Assembly: GCA_024232355.1 (NCBI GenBank)
Contig: JAAEPW010001205.1
Coordinates: forward strand, 1-24,683
DNA length: 24,683 nt
Reading direction: 5' to 3'
Origin: Chloroflexota bacterium
Lineage (GTDB): Bacteria; Chloroflexota; Anaerolineae; B4-G1
In this document: positions 23,490 through 24,683 of the stretch, piece by piece
Layout of the letters: each line of letters begins with the position of its first letter
Position numbering within the stretch: the stretch's first letter is position 1
Notes under the pieces: model-generated
Seen by the model: only the letters and a program-made list of their open reading frames with translations
What the model was told of the DNA's origin: nothing
The model's database searches: none
Translations under genes and position numbers: made by a program

Positions 23490-24497
23490 TTGACGGTCGA
23501 ATATTTTATTCAGGGACAACCGCAATACGCGCACGAAGAACAGGCGATTCTCAAGTTGGCCCAATTGGCACAGCGTGCTTTTGCGGCATCCGATAGATTC
23601 TACTTGTTGGCGGCCAACGTGCGCTTTTGGCGTGCCCAGGCCGACGCGCTGGTGCTCGCGCCGCACGCGATCACATTGATTGAACTCAAGTCGTGCGGCG
23701 ATCCCATCTATGGCCGTGCTCGTGGCTCGTGGCACGTGAAACCGGGCGGCGATAGGATCCGTGGTGGGAGTCGTGACAATCCCTACCAACAAGTCACCAC
23801 TACCCGCGAGATGTTGATCAAATACCTCGATCGCAACCGCCGTCGCTTTCTCGCCGGTGACCGGGCGCGAGAGATGGCCGGTCGGTGGGGACAGGTGAGC
23901 GCGGCGCTCGTTTTTTCGCCCCATTTGCATCCCGACTCGGATATCGTCGTGCCGCCGGAATCGCGGGCCTGGCTGGGTGTTGCAGGGTTGAACGAGATAT
24001 CCGAGTTTTTGTTCACTCGTTTCTCCTCTCAAATAGACCTGCGCCCGCAAGAATTACGCCTCCTGGCGACCGAGGCACTGAACTGCCAGCCCTGGACCGA
24101 CGTCGAGACGTTTTTGCCCCTGGTTCTCAACCACGGACACTTGTGGCTGCTGGATGAAGCAGGACGTCGGACCTGGGCCTTTCCCATCGTTGATGAGGCC
24201 GCGATAGGCCGCTCGAGGGGAAATGCGTTGGTGGTGCCGCGGCGCTTTACTCGCACGTCGCGCCGTCACGCACTTTTGCGCGTGGTCGGAGACACGGTCT
24301 GGATGCACGATGACCATAGCGCCCATGGCACGTTTGTTAACGGAGAACGCATAGTCCCTGAGCAGGGACGGATGCTCCAGGACGGTGACCGCGTCATATT
24401 GGGGGATATAGATCATCCTGGTGCGTGCCGGTTGCGCTTTAAACGGCGCGTAAATCTTGATACTGCTACCGAATCCACTGTGGGTACCCAGATATAA
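23490..24497 (+). CDS. NERD nuclease-related domain fused to an FHA domain
   Basis: 335 residues from TTG at 23490, nine bases after the kinase stop, with AGGA (23479-23482) overlapping that stop; GTT and ATT codons are the only nearer alternatives. The N-terminal half is a NERD domain: ANVRFWRAQADALVLAPHAI then TLIELKSCGDPIYG gives Asp52 and Glu65-x-Lys67, the PD-(D/E)XK nuclease core, followed by a Trp and a Gln-rich helix (NPYQQVTTTREMLIKYL). The C-terminal third is an FHA domain: Gly240-Arg241 (AIGRSRGN), Ser257 and His260 (TSRRHALL), and HGTFVNGERI (279-288) followed by LQDGDRVILGD, the complete phosphothreonine-binding set. NERD domains are thought to act on nucleic acid; FHA domains bind phosphothreonine made by kinases such as the one next door. 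Regulation by phosphorylation is inference. No signal peptide or membrane helix, so cytoplasmic. Confidence 0.9.
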   Translation: MTVEYFIQGQPQYAHEEQAILKLAQLAQRAFAASDRFYLLAANVRFWRAQADALVLAPHAITLIELKSCGDPIYGRARGSWHVKPGGDRIRGGSRDNPYQQVTTTREMLIKYLDRNRRRFLAGDRAREMAGRWGQVSAALVFSPHLHPDSDIVVPPESRAWLGVAGLNEISEFLFTRFSSQIDLRPQELRLLATEALNCQPWTDVETFLPLVLNHGHLWLLDEAGRRTWAFPIVDEAAIGRSRGNALVVPRRFTRTSRRHALLRVVGDTVWMHDDHSAHGTFVNGERIVPEQGRMLQDGDRVILGDIDHPGACRLRFKRRVNLDTATESTVGTQI

Positions 24498-24609
24498 GCA
24501 GGGCGGTTCAGTTCTAACGATCTCTTGGTATAGAGCGCTCATAGCCACCGTCCCGGGGGCGGCCCATGCAACAAAACATCGACTTGTGAGTAATTTTCTG
24601 CCCCAAATC

Positions 24610-24683
24610 GCCCTCGGGGACCCTGTACTTGGCAGCACCTGTCCTGGACCGACAGGTACAGGGTTCAGGACAAGTGCGAGGGC
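24610..24683. other. Nested palindromic structure at the window edge
   Basis: GCCCTCG (24610-24616) pairs with CGAGGGC (24677-24683). Inside, ACCCTGTA (24620-24627) pairs with TACAGGGT (24657-24664) and ACCTGTC (24637-24643) with GACAGGT (24651-24657). It begins 112 bases after the NERD/FHA stop. No T-run is visible before the window ends. It may be a terminator, a repeat or an element end cut by the window. Positions 24498-24609 hold no gene that I can see. Confidence 0.45.

Overview
The window looks like a chromosomal segment of a Chloroflexota bacterium, probably of the Anaerolineae/Caldilineae kind. The evidence is very long secreted mosaic proteins (DUF4397-like, DUF11, CARDB-like, Kelch and choice-of-anchor modules) that carry the short hydrophobic tail YLPL(I/V)L(K/R), plus a Hanks-type kinase with a Thr/Pro-rich extracellular linker. 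No rRNA, tRNA, phage gene, transposase or CRISPR array was seen. The lineage call is inference from protein style.

Region 1 (1-7870) holds three plus-strand secreted-protein genes. The first (128-4458) lacks a signal peptide, is split by a frame break near 703-753, and carries DUF4397-like, fibronectin III, Ig-like and CARDB-like modules. The second (4597-5145) is a short, intact, Trp-rich secreted protein. The third (5237-7785) has a good ribosome-binding site and start but is out of frame at a (CG)4 tract inside its signal peptide. It is broken again where a beta-helix-type N-terminus joins a DUF11 repeat. A strong terminator ends this block.

Region 2 (7871-11960) holds a DegV-family lipid-binding protein behind a near-consensus promoter and, convergent with it, a ClpC-type AAA+ unfoldase. 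Between them lie a 148-bp MITE-like element with 8-bp flanking duplications and a bidirectional terminator.

Region 3 (11961-13017) is an AT-rich spacer of about 1 kb. It has two copies of a 163-bp degenerate repeat, a second MITE-like inverted-repeat element, and a promoter preceded by helically phased TGGTAAC direct repeats.

Region 4 (13018-20656) is one 2478-residue secreted S8 (subtilisin-like) protease. It has a prodomain, an intact catalytic triad, two carboxypeptidase-regulatory-like domains, a glutamine-amidotransferase-like domain, a Kelch propeller, seven DUF11 modules (one interrupted by an inserted domain) and the surface tail.

Region 5 (20657-24497) is a tight three-gene operon: a predicted DNA-binding protein with two winged-helix-like segments, a membrane Ser/Thr kinase with an extracellular sensor, and a NERD (PD-(D/E)XK nuclease-related) protein fused to an FHA phosphothreonine-binding domain. 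The gene order suggests a signalling route from the envelope to a nuclease-like effector and/or DNA-binding protein. This is the best candidate in the window for an undescribed system. The window ends inside a palindromic structure.
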